Below are positions 63,317 to 64,000 of a stretch of 64,000 bases of DNA, in pieces; position 1 is the first letter of the stretch; each line of letters starts with the position of its first letter. The translations under genes were made by a program, and so were the position numbers. Source of the stretch: Sphingopyxis panaciterrulae (lineage in GTDB: Bacteria > Pseudomonadota > Alphaproteobacteria > Sphingomonadales > Sphingomonadaceae); NCBI RefSeq assembly GCF_014199295.1, contig NZ_JACIJH010000010.1, positions 1-64,000 on the forward strand, given 5' to 3'. The notes under the pieces were generated by a model. That model was given only the letters and a program-made list of their open reading frames with translations. It was not told the origin of the DNA and made no database searches.

Positions 63317-64000
63317 GCGCGATATCCGGCGCGTCTTCCTGCTTCATGCCGACGGTGTGATAGCCCGCGTCGACATGGTGGGTTTCGCCGGTCACGCCGC
63401 TCGCGAGATCGCTCAGCAGATAGAGGGCCGAGCCGCCGACATCGTCGATGGTGACGTTGCGGCGCAGCGGGGCGTTATGCTCGTTCCATTTGAGGATCAG
63501 GCGAAAGTCGCCGATTCCGCTCGCCGCCAGCGTCTTGATCGGCCCGGCCGAGATGGCGTTCACGCGCACCCCCTGCGGGCCGTAATCGTTGGCGAGATAT
63601 TTGACGCTGGTTTCGAGCGCCGACTTGGCGACGCCCATGACGTTATAATGCGGGATGACCTTCTCCGCGCCATAATAGCTGAGCGTCAGCAGCGAGCCGC
63701 CGCCCTGGCCCGTTTCGGGGTCGACGGGCGTCATCATCGCCGACGCCCGCTTCGCCACCGCAGTGAAGCTGTAGACGCTGATGTTCATCGTCATCAGGAA
63801 ATCGTCGAGTCCGATGTCGGCATAGTGGCCGCGCAAGGCTTCCTTGTTGGTGTAGCCGATCGCGTGGACCACGAAGTCGATCGTCGGCCAGCGCGCCGCG
63901 AGCGTCGCGAAGGCCTGGTCGAGATTCGCCATGTCGGACACGTCGCAATCGATCAGGACATCGCAACCCAGCTCGTCGGCGAGCGGCTTCACCCGCTTCA
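63309..64000 (-). CDS. fabI: Enoyl-[acyl-carrier-protein] reductase FabI, C-terminal part
   Basis: NADH-dependent reductase of fatty-acid synthesis. About 230 residues are visible; the N-terminus lies beyond the right edge. SDR-type catalytic region SYYGAEKVIPHYNVMGVAKSALE contains the Tyr-x6-Tyr-x6-Lys arrangement specific for FabI, preceded by VVHAIGYTNKEALRG and followed by VRVNAISAGPIKTLAASGI. The C-terminus ends normally. The standard active-site residues are unchanged in the part seen. Confidence 0.96.
   Translation of the reverse strand, partial: KRVKPLADELGCDVLIDCDVSDMANLDQAFATLAARWPTIDFVVHAIGYTNKEALRGHYADIGLDDFLMTMNISVYSFTAVAKRASAMMTPVDPETGQGGGSLLTLSYYGAEKVIPHYNVMGVAKSALETSVKYLANDYGPQGVRVNAISAGPIKTLAASGIGDFRLILKWNEHNAPLRRNVTIDDVGGSALYLLSDLASGVTGETHHVDAGYHTVGMKQEDAPDIALA

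Overview
The window is GC-rich, densely coded bacterial chromosome. Gene families and gene order point to an alphaproteobacterium of the Sphingomonadales, most likely Sphingopyxis or a close relative. The indicators are a PhyR-type general stress regulator, the order proA-nadD-rsfS-rlmH-envC-ctpA, a complete Rrf2/SUF iron-sulfur operon, class I PHA synthase with an Ala/Lys-rich phasin, a DUF6356-like protein, and many short intergenic palindromes. I see no rRNA, tRNA, CRISPR array, prophage or transposase gene. The window starts inside a class III alcohol dehydrogenase and ends inside fabI.

Layout. 0-11 kb: formaldehyde-detoxifying dehydrogenase, serine dehydratase, Fe superoxide dismutase, then a DNA-repair operon (UdgX-type uracil-DNA protein, ligase-associated exonuclease, ATP-dependent ligase), a Crp/Fnr regulator, a GAF-PAS-HWE histidine kinase divergent from phyR, and map behind a ParD-like gene. 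11-19 kb: M16 protease, purC, a crotonase, and a five-gene ArsR/SRPBCC/DUF1801 operon. 19-27 kb: a housekeeping cluster, proA, an inserted RHH/ParE-type toxin-antitoxin pair, nadD, rsfS, rlmH, envC-like, ctpA, dsbB, coq7. 27-34 kb: polyprenyl sugar transferase, haloalkane dehalogenase, FMN reductase, MFS transporter, secreted amidase. 34-42 kb: aminotransferase, phaC and phasin, hydrolase, thioesterase, gloA/gloB. 42-48 kb: acyl-CoA ligase, gamma-glutamyltransferase, pyrD, AraC regulator. 48-54.6 kb: rrf2-sufB-orf71-sufC-sufD-sufS-sufT-sufA. 54.6-64 kb: extensin-like protein, P450, an odd lipoprotein, two carboxylate/anion transporters, aroC, VOC protein, GNAT protein, fabI.

The most unusual feature is how palindromic repeats have entered coding sequence. 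A 96-bp palindrome (33-bp arms, 30-bp spacer) occurs twice in the suf operon. One copy encodes the C-terminal tail of the Rrf2 regulator and ends just before sufB; the other encodes residues 9-40 of SufS. A different 81-bp palindrome sits in frame inside SufC, and a third of about 102 bp sits in frame inside the DNA ligase. All three lengths are multiples of three and are read without stops. Repeat-derived G-rich sequence also appears to act as the ribosome binding site of sufB and sufA. Other points worth attention are an unknown 71-codon gene wedged between sufB and sufC, a candidate small RNA with a strong terminator upstream of the suf operon, a 270-bp MITE-like element, and shared TTGTGC-N3-GCAA operators in front of the phasin and sugar-transferase genes.
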